A stretch of DNA of 64,000 bases, taken from Nostoc flagelliforme FACHB-838 (GTDB lineage Bacteria > Cyanobacteriota > Cyanobacteriia > Cyanobacteriales > Nostocaceae). The notes below the pieces were generated by a model. It ran no database searches. It was not told the DNA's origin and saw only the letters and a list, made by a program, of their open reading frames with translations. The stretch covers positions 1-64,000 of the forward strand of contig NZ_JACJSI010000018.1 of assembly GCF_014698065.1 (NCBI RefSeq), read 5' to 3'. The translations under genes and the position numbers were made by a program. The number at the start of each line of letters is the position of its first letter. Position 1 is the first letter of the stretch. Below, in pieces: positions 54,671 through 62,890 of this stretch.

Positions 54671-55009
54671 TTATAGACATATTTCTTCTCTTTCTTTGCG
54701 TTCTTCTCTGACGAGACGCTGCGCGAATGCGTCCTTTGCGGTTCGTAAAAAAACCATAAAGCTCAAAGGTTCATTCACGAGTATGAAAGACTCATCAACT
54801 AAGCTCAAAGGTTCATCAACGAAGCTCAAAGGTTCATCAACGAAGCTCAGAGGTTCATCAACGAAGCTCAATGGTTCATCAACAAAGCTCAGAGGTTCAT
54901 CAACGAAGCTCAATGGTTCATCGACGAAGCTCAATGGTTCATCGACGAAGCTTAGAGGTTCATCAACGAAGCTCAGAAGTTCATCGACGAAGCTCAGAAG
55001 TTCATTCAC
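54671..55009 (-). CDS. Tandem heptapeptide-repeat ORF (array A of 21-bp units)
   Basis: Minus-strand frame of 112 codons from GTG 55007-55009. After MNELLSFVDELLSFVDE come repeated FVDEPLS heptapeptides (about ten units in all), one diverged unit (SFILVNE) and a tail FLRTAKDAFAQRLVREERKE. DNA unit: 21 bases, 'aagctcaaaggttcatcaac' + g in plus orientation, 54764-55005. Base changes among the central nine units (GTT/GTC, CCT/CCA, CTG/TTG/CTA, TTC/TTT) are all silent in this frame, while the plus-strand frame (54696-55019) would have Lys/Arg/Asn changes. The tail is a widespread Nostoc repeat-encoded string, so real expression is unproven. No known domain. A second related array is at 59755. Confidence 0.5.
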   Translation of the reverse strand: MNELLSFVDELLSFVDEPLSFVDEPLSFVDEPLSFVDEPLSFVDEPLSFVDEPLSFVDEPLSFVDEPLSLVDESFILVNEPLSFMVFLRTAKDAFAQRLVREERKEREEICL

Positions 55010-55049
55010 AATGAGTTAGAGTCAATAACTTCTAGCTCATGACTGATTT

Positions 55050-55367
55050 TTACTCATAATTAATTGTCTTCTGGCCTAAATTTGTGCTTTCCTGCTTTTG
55101 GGCAATATCCTCTACTGGTTTGCATTGTCTTTTGTCAATATCTGACTTAATAATGAGTCCCTTAGTATTGAGCGATATTTCAACTTGGTATTGACCATTC
55201 ACCATATTGATAGCAGCGTAGGTTACTGTACTAAACATCATTACTCCGCAAAGTGATAAGATAATTTGCATAATTCCTAGTTCTCGTTTCATTTTTAAAG
55301 CCCTTAATCTCTTATATTCACCATTAAAACTAGGTGCTGGTTGAGAACTAAGTTGCGACAGATTCAC
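55050..55367 (-). CDS. Small single-span membrane or exported protein
   Basis: 105 residues; an inner start at ATG 55290-55292 (MKRELGIMQIILSLCGVMMF) gives 80 residues with a better basic-hydrophobic signal. One hydrophobic stretch (IMQIILSLCGVMMFSTVTYA) is followed by a soluble part 'NGQYQVEISLNTKGLIIKSD' ending in a Gln-rich tail. No family recognised. It lies 40 bases upstream of the heptapeptide-repeat ORF on the same strand and diverges from the HTH-ATPase gene. Confidence 0.5.
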   Translation of the reverse strand: MNLSQLSSQPAPSFNGEYKRLRALKMKRELGIMQIILSLCGVMMFSTVTYAAINMVNGQYQVEISLNTKGLIIKSDIDKRQCKPVEDIAQKQESTNLGQKTINYE

Positions 55368-55439
55368 TGATTAGATGAGTTTTAGTTGATTATCGGTTAA
55401 CTTCAGGATGACTATAATTTATGGAGTGCAAGAGGTTAT

Positions 55440-55464
55440 CGCTAAAAAGCAAAGCTTTTTAGCG
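55440..55464. promoter_or_regulatory. Perfect inverted repeat upstream of the HTH-ATPase gene
   Basis: 'cgctaaaaagc' (55440-55450) and 'gctttttagcg' (55454-55464) pair perfectly with a 3-base loop, 46 bases before the ATPase start and in the divergent intergenic region. It could be an operator for the gene's own HTH domain or a dispersed repeat. Confidence 0.45.
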
Positions 55465-55510
55465 AGTATAAAAACCTGATATACTCACAGCAGTTTCTCG
55501 ATGAGGAATG

Positions 55511-56617
55511 ATGGCGCGATCGCTCCGAGTAGCCCCAGAGTATATTGAAAAAGTTAAGTCAACACCTCAGCGTAACGGCTATCCTAGCCAGCAGTCTTTG
55601 GCTACTGACACAGGATTTTCTCTCTCCACAGTCAAAAACTTTCTCACTGGCAAACCTGTTGACTATCTAAATTTTGTAGAACTTAGCAAAAAACTGGGGT
55701 TAGAGTGGCAAGACATTGCATACCAAGAACCAGAAACTCAACCGCCTAAACCTCAGCCAACTAACGGGGAAGCATCACCCTTCATCACAGGCGCACCCAT
55801 CACTCAGCCATGTTACTTTTTTGGACGCGAAAAAGAATTAAAACGCCTCTTCAACTTACTCAAACGCCATCCACTGCAAAACTCCGCCATTATCGGCAAA
55901 AAGCGTAGCGGTAAAACATCCCTGCTGCACTACTTAAAAAATATCACCACCACGCCAGCAGAACAGCTGCGTCCTGAGCAAAAATCTGACTGGCTACCAC
56001 ATCCAGAAAATTACTGTTGGATTTTTGTAGACTTGCAAGACGCACGAATGCAAAGCCGAGAAGGACTACTAAAGTACATCCTAGAATCACTGAAGATGCA
56101 AGTGCCGACACCTTGCGATTTAGATCGTTTCATGCAGGTAGTCAGCGATAATTTGCATTTTCCCACAGTCATTTTATTGGATGAGATTGGCGTTGGATTG
56201 CAACGCTGTCCAGAATTAGATGATGGCTTTTGGGAATGTTTGCGGTCTTTGGCAACTAACGGCACAGGGGGGAATCTAGCATTTGTCTTGGCTACCCCCG
56301 AATCACCGATTGAAATGGCGCGAAACACAGGACACAGTTCGCCCTTTTTCAATATTTTTGGCTACACGGCATATCTGGAAGCATTGACTGAGACAGAAGC
56401 GCGAGAATTGATAGCAAGTTCGCCCATTGCTTTCACTGACGAAGATGTGGAGTGGATTTTGAGACAAAGTTGCTGCTGGCCACTGTTGTTACAAATTCTG
56501 TGTAGAGAAAGATTATTTAACTTAGAAGAAGGGGAGAATGATGATAATTGGCGCAGGGAAGGCTTACGACAAATAAAACCATTTACTGATTTATTAATTT
56601 CAGAACTAGCAGAGTAA
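55511..56617 (+). CDS. HTH-domain P-loop ATPase (STAND/AAA-like)
   Basis: 368 residues from ATG 55511 (the adjacent ATG at 55508 is equally possible). Residues 3-70 form the HTH-like domain common at the start of cyanobacterial signalling ATPases ('NGYPSQQSLATDTGFSLSTV' … GKPVDYLNFVELSKKLGL). Then 'FFGREKELKRLFNLLKRHPL' leads into Walker A GKKRSGKTS (about 130-138) and Walker B 'VILLDEIG' at about 220. The usual downstream repeats or effector are missing, so it is a short form. It is followed after 2 bases by an antitoxin-like gene and a PIN toxin. It belongs to the same broad ATPase group as 57482-59629. Role unknown. Confidence 0.8.
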   Translation: MARSLRVAPEYIEKVKSTPQRNGYPSQQSLATDTGFSLSTVKNFLTGKPVDYLNFVELSKKLGLEWQDIAYQEPETQPPKPQPTNGEASPFITGAPITQPCYFFGREKELKRLFNLLKRHPLQNSAIIGKKRSGKTSLLHYLKNITTTPAEQLRPEQKSDWLPHPENYCWIFVDLQDARMQSREGLLKYILESLKMQVPTPCDLDRFMQVVSDNLHFPTVILLDEIGVGLQRCPELDDGFWECLRSLATNGTGGNLAFVLATPESPIEMARNTGHSSPFFNIFGYTAYLEALTETEARELIASSPIAFTDEDVEWILRQSCCWPLLLQILCRERLFNLEEGENDDNWRREGLRQIKPFTDLLISELAE

Positions 56618-56619
56618 CC

Positions 56620-56838
56620 ATGAAAGCACACAGAATTGAAACAAAGTTAACTAAAAACGGAACCTTGATTCTTGAGGATTTACCGTTTCAGGCTGGCGAA
56701 GCAGTAGAAATCATTGTTTTAGAACGTTTTCCCCAACCTTCAGAATCTAATCCTTATCCTTTGCGGGGAACGGTTATTCACTATGATGATCCTTTTGAGC
56801 CTGCTGTACCTATAGAGGATTGGGAAGTCTTGCAATGA
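56620..56838 (+). CDS. Antitoxin-like protein paired with PIN toxin
   Basis: 72 residues. 'KAHRIETKLTKNGTLILEDL' followed by PFQAGEAVEIIVLER resembles the swapped-hairpin/AbrB-like N-terminus of small cyanobacterial antitoxins; the C-terminal half (YDDPFEPAVPIEDWEVLQ) is an acidic toxin-binding tail. The start is 2 bases after the ATPase stop and its own stop overlaps the toxin start (ATGA), so the three genes are one operon. Expected to neutralise the RNase downstream. Confidence 0.75.
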   Translation: MKAHRIETKLTKNGTLILEDLPFQAGEAVEIIVLERFPQPSESNPYPLRGTVIHYDDPFEPAVPIEDWEVLQ

Positions 56839-57227
56839 TAATTTTAGATACCCATATTTGGATTTGGTGGGTAGATAATAATGAACGACTAAACCAGAAA
56901 TATCGAGATTACATTGAAGAATATCAATCTCAAGGACTAGGAGTCAGCATTATTTCTTGTTGGGAAGTCGCCAAACTGGTTGAGAATCGCAAACTTGCTT
57001 TTTCAATTTCAGTTGACGAGTGGTTAACAGCAGCTTTAGCTTATCCAGGAGTGCAGCTACTCGAACTAACAATACCAATTATCGTTGAATCAACCAAACT
57101 CACAGGTTTTCACCGAGATCCATCTGACCAAATTATTGTAGCCACTGCCAGAATTTACAACTCTCCTTTGCTAACTGTTGACGCCAAAATTCTTGCATAT
57201 CCTGGGGTGCAAACTATCAAAAAGTGA
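56835..57227 (+). CDS. PIN-domain RNase toxin (VapC-like)
   Basis: 130 residues from ATG 56835, which overlaps the antitoxin stop. PIN acidic residues: Asp5 in 'MIILDTHIWIWWVD', Glu in 'SIISCWEVAKLVEN', Asp in 'FHRDPSDQIIVATARIYNSP', and 'LLTVDAKI'. This 'DTHIWIWW' subgroup is common in cyanobacterial toxin-antitoxin pairs. It would cut RNA when free of the antitoxin. All key residues are present, so it looks intact. Confidence 0.85.
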   Translation: MIILDTHIWIWWVDNNERLNQKYRDYIEEYQSQGLGVSIISCWEVAKLVENRKLAFSISVDEWLTAALAYPGVQLLELTIPIIVESTKLTGFHRDPSDQIIVATARIYNSPLLTVDAKILAYPGVQTIKK

Positions 57228-57353
57228 AATAAAAGTTAGCGTTGCTAATTAACCTATAAATTATTCTTTGAGCTTTTGCGTGAAGCTCTTTAATATCCTG
57301 ATTCAGCAAAGCCGAGTATTAAATAGGAGTGTGCGATGTGCGACTTATTCTTA

Positions 57354-57447
57354 AAACCCCTCTCCAAACCTCTCTCCGAAGCGGGGAGAGGCTTTAAGTC
57401 TTGCTCCCCTTCCCTTGTAGGGAAGGGGCTGGGGGTTAGGTTTGAGA
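57354..57447. repeat. Complex palindromic repeat before the membrane ATPase
   Basis: Contains two nested hairpins, 'cctctctccgaagcggggagagg' (57369-57391) and 'ccccttcccttgtagggaag' + 'gggc' (57406-57429), inside outer arms 'aaaacccctctccaaacct' and 'gggggttaggtttgagag'. This is one of the widespread cyanobacterial intergenic repeats. It fills much of the 57228-57481 gap. Confidence 0.7.
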
Positions 57448-57481
57448 GAAAGTTGCACACCGCGTTAGGAATGCAAAAACG

Positions 57482-59629
57482 TTGACCTCACCACAACTAC
57501 CCCCCAACGCCTACACTGATGCACCCCAACAGCACCCCAACTTAATACTCGGTAGCTTGCAACTACTTTTCTGGCTTTTCTTCCGCCCTTCAGCATGGCG
57601 TAACCACCTCAAGCGCATTGACCCTGCTTTAGACTCTGACTCCTCTCTAATTATCTTGTTGAGACAAGGGCGATGGCGAAACCTTGCTCTGTGGCGGCTG
57701 CTCATCCAGGGATTCTTTATCTTACCTATTCTGGCTAACTTATTATTGGGCTTGGTGCTGTGGGCATTGGGTGAACCAATCGCAAATATAGCTTTTCGCG
57801 TGGCGTTCGGCGTGGCGTTCGGCGTGGCATTCGGCGTGACACGAGGCGTGGCGTTTGGCGTGGCGTTTGGCGTGGCGTTTGGCGTGGCGGTAGGCGTGGC
57901 GGTAGGCGTGGCGGTAGGCGTGGCGGTAGGCGTGGGAGTTACTATCAATTCATGGCGACCTATTTTATCCTTTCCATTTCTCATTATCTGGAATTATCTG
58001 CTCTATAGATTAGACAAAGGGCGTAATGGTAGAAGCTCTTGTTTATTGCGCTTTAACTCCGCCTTTTGGGATGAGTGGCAGCATTTACATCTGCCTGGTT
58101 TGGATAAACATCTCCTTTTTATAATCGAAAATAACCCAGTTGAAGGAAAAGCTGCTTTAGAATATCTCAGTACCAGCTCCCAGCGCTGGGCGGCTCAAGC
58201 TGCACAAATTGAACTGGATGCACGCAGTTTACAAGGCTGTACCCATGTGGAAGCTATTCGTAAAGCTCATCGTAGTCTGGTAACTGGTGAACTAGAGAGT
58301 GAAGTTAGCCATCTACTACAAATCTTTAGCCGTATCAGTGAGGATGTTGATGCTGCACTCAATCAAGCTAGCACTTATAACCAGCGCTTACTCCTCAGAG
58401 ATGTTGCAGATAAATTAAATCTACACTTGGAGAACTTTTATCGTCGCAGCGACAAATACACAGCCCGTTTCTACCCCATTATCAAAAGTTGGCGTGAGAT
58501 AGTCACCAACTATGTAGATGAACTGGCTAAGATTACTGAATTGCGCCAAGAAATTGACTCGCCTTATATTACTGGGAATCCCATTGCACTAGAGCAAGAA
58601 ATTTTCACAGGGCGTGATGACATTGGCTTACGCATTGAGCAACTACTGCGCGATCGCCGTCGCCCACCTCTGCTACTATACGGTCAGAGACGTATGGGTA
58701 AAACTTCCCTCCTCAACAACATCGGAAAGTTACTACCTAATAACATCATCCCCATGTTTGTAGACTTGCAAGGCGCACCTTCATCAGCTAGTGACCATGC
58801 AGGTTTTCTCTACAACCTGGCTAGAGAGATGCAGAAGTCAGCAAAAAAGCAAGGTTTAACTCTACCGTCCCTAGCCCGCGAAGTGTTAAAATCTGACCCC
58901 TTCACCTATTTCGATGAATGGCTAGATAAAGTAGAACAGGCTTTAGAACAAAATACCGCCTTACTAGCGCTAGATGAATTCGAGGTACTAGACAACGCCA
59001 TAGCCAAAGGTCGCTTTGATGAACAGGATGTTTTGGGAATGCTGCGTCACCTCATCCAACATCGTCCCCGCTTCAAGGTGTTACTGGCTGGCTCTCATAC
59101 TATCGAAGAATATCAGCGCTGGGCTAGTTATCTTATTAATGTCCAAGTAGTGCATATCTCGTACCTCAAAGAAGCGGAAGCACGACAATTAATTGAACGT
59201 CCTGTCAAAGATTTTACTCTCCGCTATGAACCTAACGCCGTTGAGCGAGTTCTACAACTCACCCGTTGTCACCCATTCTTAGTACAATTACTCTGTGCAG
59301 AAATTATCGTCCTTAAGAACGAGCAAGATCCCTCTATGCGGCGATTTGCAACTTTAGCGGATGTGGAAGCAGCGATACCAGAAGCTTTGCAAAGTGGCGG
59401 ATTTTTTTTTGCTGACATTCAAAACAATCAAGTTGATGCGACTGGACAAGCTATTCTACGTTTTATCGCTGCTCAAGGGGAAGGGGCTATAGTTAGCCGT
59501 CAAACTCTATTGCAACAGTTCCCCGATGCTGATATTACTTTCACCTTGCTGTTGCAACGTGAGTTAATTGAGGAAGTTGACGACGGCTATGGCTTCCAGG
59601 TGGAGTTGATTCGCTGTTGGTTTGTTTGA
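57482..59629 (+). CDS. Membrane-anchored P-loop ATPase with Gly-Val repeat segment
   Basis: 715 residues from TTG 57482 (AGGA 10 bases upstream; no ATG fits). N-terminal hydrophobic part: about 75-97 (GFFILPILANLLLGLVLWAL), a striking 47-residue repeat of [AF/AV]GV units at 107-153 (VAFGVAFGVAFGV… VAVGVAVGVAVGV), and about 160-176 (ILSFPFLIIWNYLLYRL). After a helical linker a P-loop domain has Walker A GQRRMGKTS (401-409) and Walker B 'ALLALDEFEVLD' (about 492-503), plus a winged-helix-like end. It resembles STAND/archaeal-type ATPases found in cyanobacterial signalling clusters. The Gly-Val repeat is encoded by a 6- and 12-base DNA repeat (57795-57933) and may vary in length. Function unknown. 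Confidence 0.8.
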   Translation: MTSPQLPPNAYTDAPQQHPNLILGSLQLLFWLFFRPSAWRNHLKRIDPALDSDSSLIILLRQGRWRNLALWRLLIQGFFILPILANLLLGLVLWALGEPIANIAFRVAFGVAFGVAFGVTRGVAFGVAFGVAFGVAVGVAVGVAVGVAVGVGVTINSWRPILSFPFLIIWNYLLYRLDKGRNGRSSCLLRFNSAFWDEWQHLHLPGLDKHLLFIIENNPVEGKAALEYLSTSSQRWAAQAAQIELDARSLQGCTHVEAIRKAHRSLVTGELESEVSHLLQIFSRISEDVDAALNQASTYNQRLLLRDVADKLNLHLENFYRRSDKYTARFYPIIKSWREIVTNYVDELAKITELRQEIDSPYITGNPIALEQEIFTGRDDIGLRIEQLLRDRRRPPLLLYGQRRMGKTSLLNNIGKLLPNNIIPMFVDLQGAPSSASDHAGFLYNLAREMQKSAKKQGLTLPSLAREVLKSDPFTYFDEWLDKVEQALEQNTALLALDEFEVLDNAIAKGRFDEQDVLGMLRHLIQHRPRFKVLLAGSHTIEEYQRWASYLINVQVVHISYLKEAEARQLIERPVKDFTLRYEPNAVERVLQLTRCHPFLVQLLCAEIIVLKNEQDPSMRRFATLADVEAAIPEALQSGGFFFADIQNNQVDATGQAILRFIAAQGEGAIVSRQTLLQQFPDADITFTLLLQRELIEEVDDGYGFQVELIRCWFV

Positions 59630-59660
59630 ATCATGTTCGGTAAATTAATTTATGATATGT

Positions 59661-59721
59661 CATTGCGAGTGAAGCGAAGCAATCGCAAGGATGTTGGGAT
59701 TGCTTCGCTTTGCTCGCAATG
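59661..59721. repeat. Palindromic repeat after the membrane ATPase
   Basis: 'cattgcgagtgaagcgaagc' + 'aatc' pairs with 'gattgcttcgctttgctcgc' + 'aatg' (one or two mismatches). It is the widespread 'ASKAKQSQ…FASLAMT'-encoding repeat, seen in countless bacterial genomes as spurious peptide. Confidence 0.75.
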
Positions 59722-59754
59722 ACAAGTATCCAGCCCGATATGATATCCAAGACT

Positions 59755-59955
59755 CGTTCACGAGTATCAAAAGCTCGTTGGTTGACGGAGTTCAAAGACT
59801 CGTTCAAGAGTATCAAAGGCTCGTTAACGGAGTTCAAAGACTCGTTCACGAGTATCAAAGGCTCGTTGACGCAGTTCAAAGACTCGTTCACGAGTATCAA
59901 AGGCTCGTTGACGGAGTTTAAAGACTCATTCACGAGTATCAAAAACTCGTTACGC
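59755..59955 (-). repeat. 21/42-bp tandem repeat array B, related to array A
   Basis: Alternating 21-base units 'gagttcaaagactcgttcac' + g and 'agtatcaaaggctcgttgac' + g, about nine units. On the minus strand (open frame 59631-59978) they encode LILVNES and LNSVNEP heptapeptides, the same type as the diverged unit of array A. A 4-base duplication (caac) near 59780 shifts the frame in the last units, so the ORF then reads NQRAFDTRERVLD and runs into the palindrome. As a gene it looks broken; as DNA it is a related array at the other edge of the ATPase region. Confidence 0.7.
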
Positions 59956-60033
59956 CAGAGACTAACGCACCCTACCAAAACTACTGCTAAAAATAGAAGT
60001 TAGAATATACGTACATTAGACCTAGGTGGATCT

Positions 60034-60351
60034 TTATCGCTTGTACTGGCGTAATTGCTCTACTATATAGTCTTCCAGTTCTTGCCTTTCTCTCTTGCTG
60101 GCATTTCGTTGATAAGTTCTTGCTGTTTCTTGCATAAACTTGCGTTTCTCGCTTGGAGAAGATTTGAGTTTGCCTCCAGTGCCTTGCAGCTTTTGCTGTA
60201 ATTCTTCCCAGGTCTTTTCACCCACATTTTCGCCTAGTTTGGCTAGTACCTTTGGTAGTAATGTTCTTGCCTCTCTTTGAAAATCTTCTTCTGTCTCAAG
60301 GGAAGCTAAATCTATATTGCTGAAGTCGATATCGATTTGAAACTTACTCAT
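60034..60351 (-). CDS. Hypothetical small charged protein
   Basis: 105 residues, strongly charged and helical ('EEDFQREARTLLPKVLAKLG', 'SEKRKFMQETARTYQRNASK'), no membrane segment and no known motif. Codon pattern looks coding and the start 'ATGAGTAAG' has a purine-rich stretch upstream (aaagaacaaaga…). I do not recognise a family. It lies just outside array B. Confidence 0.6.
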   Translation of the reverse strand: MSKFQIDIDFSNIDLASLETEEDFQREARTLLPKVLAKLGENVGEKTWEELQQKLQGTGGKLKSSPSEKRKFMQETARTYQRNASKRERQELEDYIVEQLRQYKR

Positions 60352-60795
60352 AGATTGTCTTTGTTCTTTTAACGATTATTACCACTATAGGGGGAAGATA
60401 GATTTTACTTTCCTGTCAACTCTAGTACAGCACAGCGTAAATCCAGATACCATCTAAATTAACAAAGACAAGTTGCTCACAGCAAATTGCTCTTGTTAGT
60501 GGTTGCAGCAAGCAACTCTGTTAAAGACTATTAACTTGACATCGAAGAAAAATTCTGGTTTGGGTGCGATCTTATCACTTCGCATCTATCTCAAGAAGTT
60601 ATTTGTTTGAGAGAAAATGCAAATTCTGATAATTAAATCTCACGTTGAATCGGTAAAACAAGTTTTTACAGATAATTTCAAACTGCTAATCAGAAGGATT
60701 TTACATATAGTTAATACCCCCATAACCAGGTTAGGAATATTAAAGATGCTATCTTAAAGGCAAAGGTCATTTGCTCAATTTTTGAGGAAAACGCT
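60352..60795. other. Intergenic region upstream of the aldolase
   Basis: 440 bases between two divergent genes. It contains the RBS 'tgaggaaaa' of the aldolase and an AT-rich region that should hold its promoter. No gene or strong structure is visible. Confidence 0.45.
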
Positions 60796-61878
60796 ATGAC
60801 TACAACGCTCATAGAGGCTAATTCTATCGAGTCATTGCTAGGTAAAGAGGCTGAAGACTTGCTTACCTACAAAGCAAAACTTCCTACTGATTTACTACAT
60901 TTGCCGGGGCCAGACTTTGTAGATCGCATCTGGCTCAACAGCGATCGCAACCCGCAAGTATTACGTAATCTCCAGTTACTTTATTCTACTGGTCGTCTTG
61001 CATATACTGGGTATCTGTCTATTCTCCCGGTAGACCAAGGGATTGAACATTCGGCAGGTGCGTCTTTTGCACCCAATCCGATTTACTTTGACCCAGAAAA
61101 TATTGTCAGGCTAGCGATCGCCGCAGGTTGCAATGCGGTTGCTACCACTTTGGGGACATTAGGTATCGTTTCGCGCAAGTATGCCCACAAAATACCTTTT
61201 ATTGCCAAAATCAATCACAACGAATTGCTGACTTTCCCCAATCAATTTGACCAGGTATTGTTTGCTGATGTGGAACAAGCTTGGAATTTAGGGGCAGCTG
61301 CCGTTGGTGCGACAATTTACTTTGGCTCGGAGAATTCTACCAGACAAATTCAGGAAGTTAGCCGAGCTTTTAAACGCGCCCATGAACTGGGGATGGTGAC
61401 AATTCTCTGGTGCTATCTGCGGAACAATGCTTTTAAGCAAGATAAAGATTACCACCTTGCGGCTGACCTCACCGGACAGGCGAATCACTTGGGTGTGACG
61501 ATTGAAGCCGACATTATTAAACAAAAGTTAGCTGAAAATAACAATGGTTATGGTGCAGTTGCTAAAGCCACTGGTAAGAGTTACGGCAAAACCGATGAGC
61601 GGGTTTACACAGAGTTGACAACTGATCACCCAATTGATTTAACTCGTTACCAAGTGCTGAATTGCTACTCTGGGCGCGTGGGGTTGATTAATTCTGGTGG
61701 CGCAACTGGTAAAAATGACTTCGCAGAAGCAGTTCGCACGGCTGTAATTAATAAACGGGCTGGTGGTTCAGGATTAATTTCTGGGCGAAAGACCTTCCAA
61801 CGCCCCTTTGAGGAAGGAGTGAAGCTATTTCACGCCATTCAAGATGTTTACTTGTCGCCAGATGTGACGATAGCTTAG
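60796..61878 (+). CDS. fbaB: Class I fructose-bisphosphate aldolase
   Basis: 360 residues. DhnA/FbaB-type class I aldolase: '[20 protein letters not shown]', '[17 protein letters not shown]', '[20 protein letters not shown]', and the Schiff-base region near '[14 protein letters not shown]' and the C-terminal phosphate site '[16 protein letters not shown]'. It cleaves or forms fructose 1,6-bisphosphate in glycolysis and the Calvin cycle, next to the class II enzyme that most cyanobacteria also have. Cytoplasmic, single gene. Confidence 0.95.
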   Translation: MTTTLIEANSIESLLGKEAEDLLTYKAKLPTDLLHLPGPDFVDRIWLNSDRNPQVLRNLQLLYSTGRLAYTGYLSILPVDQGIEHSAGASFAPNPIYFDPENIVRLAIAAGCNAVATTLGTLGIVSRKYAHKIPFIAKINHNELLTFPNQFDQVLFADVEQAWNLGAAAVGATIYFGSENSTRQIQEVSRAFKRAHELGMVTILWCYLRNNAFKQDKDYHLAADLTGQANHLGVTIEADIIKQKLAENNNGYGAVAKATGKSYGKTDERVYTELTTDHPIDLTRYQVLNCYSGRVGLINSGGATGKNDFAEAVRTAVINKRAGGSGLISGRKTFQRPFEEGVKLFHAIQDVYLSPDVTIA

Positions 61879-61996
61879 GGAGTGGGGAAGTGAGGGAGCA
61901 GGGGGAGCAGGGGAGGCAGAGGAAGCAGGGGGAGCAAGAAAAAATGACTAATGCCCAATGCCCCATTCCCCATTCCCCATTTCCCATTCCCCATTC
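61879..61996. repeat. Low-complexity G-rich / CCCATTCCC repeats
   Basis: 'gggagtggggaagtgaggga' then gcagggggagcagggg and 'cccattccccattccccatt' type repeats. Similar tracts occur at 9235-9290, 31905-31985, 35030-35065 and 62755-62785. They sit between convergent genes and can be unstable. Confidence 0.6.
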
Positions 61997-62665
61997 TTAT
62001 CTAACGTTTCGCAGTAAGAAATCTGGCTGACCACAACTTTTTTGCGATCGCTTCAAAATCTCGGCGCTACAAATACGAGGTTCACCATTTTTGGAAGAGC
62101 AAAAGAAAACTTCTCGCAAAAATCTTCCCGAACCAGAACAAAAAGGTGCTATACCATCAGGAGTCATTTTATTATTAGCACTCACAAACGAATTTTTAAA
62201 ATTTGTAATTGTGGTACGCACGGGTTTCGCAGGACGATTGTAAGCTGCGGGTATAGCGATCGCATCTTTTAATTTTTTACTCAATGCCAAATATTCCGCA
62301 GGAGTTTTCCCCGAACAAGTACCATGTTTTTCCCATTCATGATCGTAAAGTTTAGCGCTAGGAAACAAACTGGGAAACCGCCGCTTTACTTCTAACGGCA
62401 ATTTTTGCGTGGAACAATTAACAGGATAACCAACTTGGTACTGTGGCCACAAACCATGTAGTACAAAACCAAGTTTCCTTCCAGAAGCGCACTGCTGCGG
62501 GTCAGGGGTATTATTTGTCGCACAATAATCTGGCGACCAAGAAAGTGTCAGTATATAAAAATCAAATTTCCCCGGAGTACCGCGATTTTGAGCAATGGCC
62601 GCATTAGGTATAAAAAAACTAGTAATTAACAGAGAAGATGCGATAAAAAGTTTCTTGATCTGCAT
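61997..62665 (-). CDS. Ribonuclease T2 family protein
   Basis: 222 residues. Signal peptide 1-25 (LFIASSLLITSFFIPNAAIA), so it is exported. The two catalytic segments are present: CAS I 'GFVLHGLWPQYQ' and CAS II 'DHEWEKHGTCSG' with both histidines and the glutamate. It cleaves single-stranded RNA via 2',3'-cyclic phosphates, probably for scavenging in the periplasm. Several cysteines suggest disulfides. Convergent with the aldolase, divergent from aspC. Confidence 0.94.
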   Translation of the reverse strand: MQIKKLFIASSLLITSFFIPNAAIAQNRGTPGKFDFYILTLSWSPDYCATNNTPDPQQCASGRKLGFVLHGLWPQYQVGYPVNCSTQKLPLEVKRRFPSLFPSAKLYDHEWEKHGTCSGKTPAEYLALSKKLKDAIAIPAAYNRPAKPVRTTITNFKNSFVSANNKMTPDGIAPFCSGSGRFLREVFFCSSKNGEPRICSAEILKRSQKSCGQPDFLLRNVR

Positions 62666-62890
62666 ATAAACGGTTAGTTTCCATTAAAACTAAAGTTATA
62701 TGCAATACATTGTTAAGAGTCAATAATCAAGGTTTAGAAATTAATTATTTCCCAGTCCCCATTTCCCATTACCCCTTATTTCCAGAGGGGGCCCCACCTT
62801 CCCAATCCCCAAGGAATTCAGAAAAGCAAATCTTGGTAGGGATTCTGGGATATCCTTAGATCAGTGAAAGATTTGCCAAAAATAGTAAGA

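Noticed and set aside
54696..55019. Plus-strand KLxGSST repeat ORF in array A
   Set aside because: Unit differences change Lys/Arg/Asn on this strand while being silent on the minus strand, so the minus frame is preferred.
54764..59955. 21-bp arrays as CRISPR
   Set aside because: Units are directly adjacent without unique spacers, and no cas genes are present.
59631..59978. 115-codon minus-strand ORF covering array B as an intact gene
   Set aside because: A 4-base duplication shifts the repeat frame and the C-terminus is the ubiquitous ASKAKQSQ/FASLAMT palindrome translation; treated as a repeat array.
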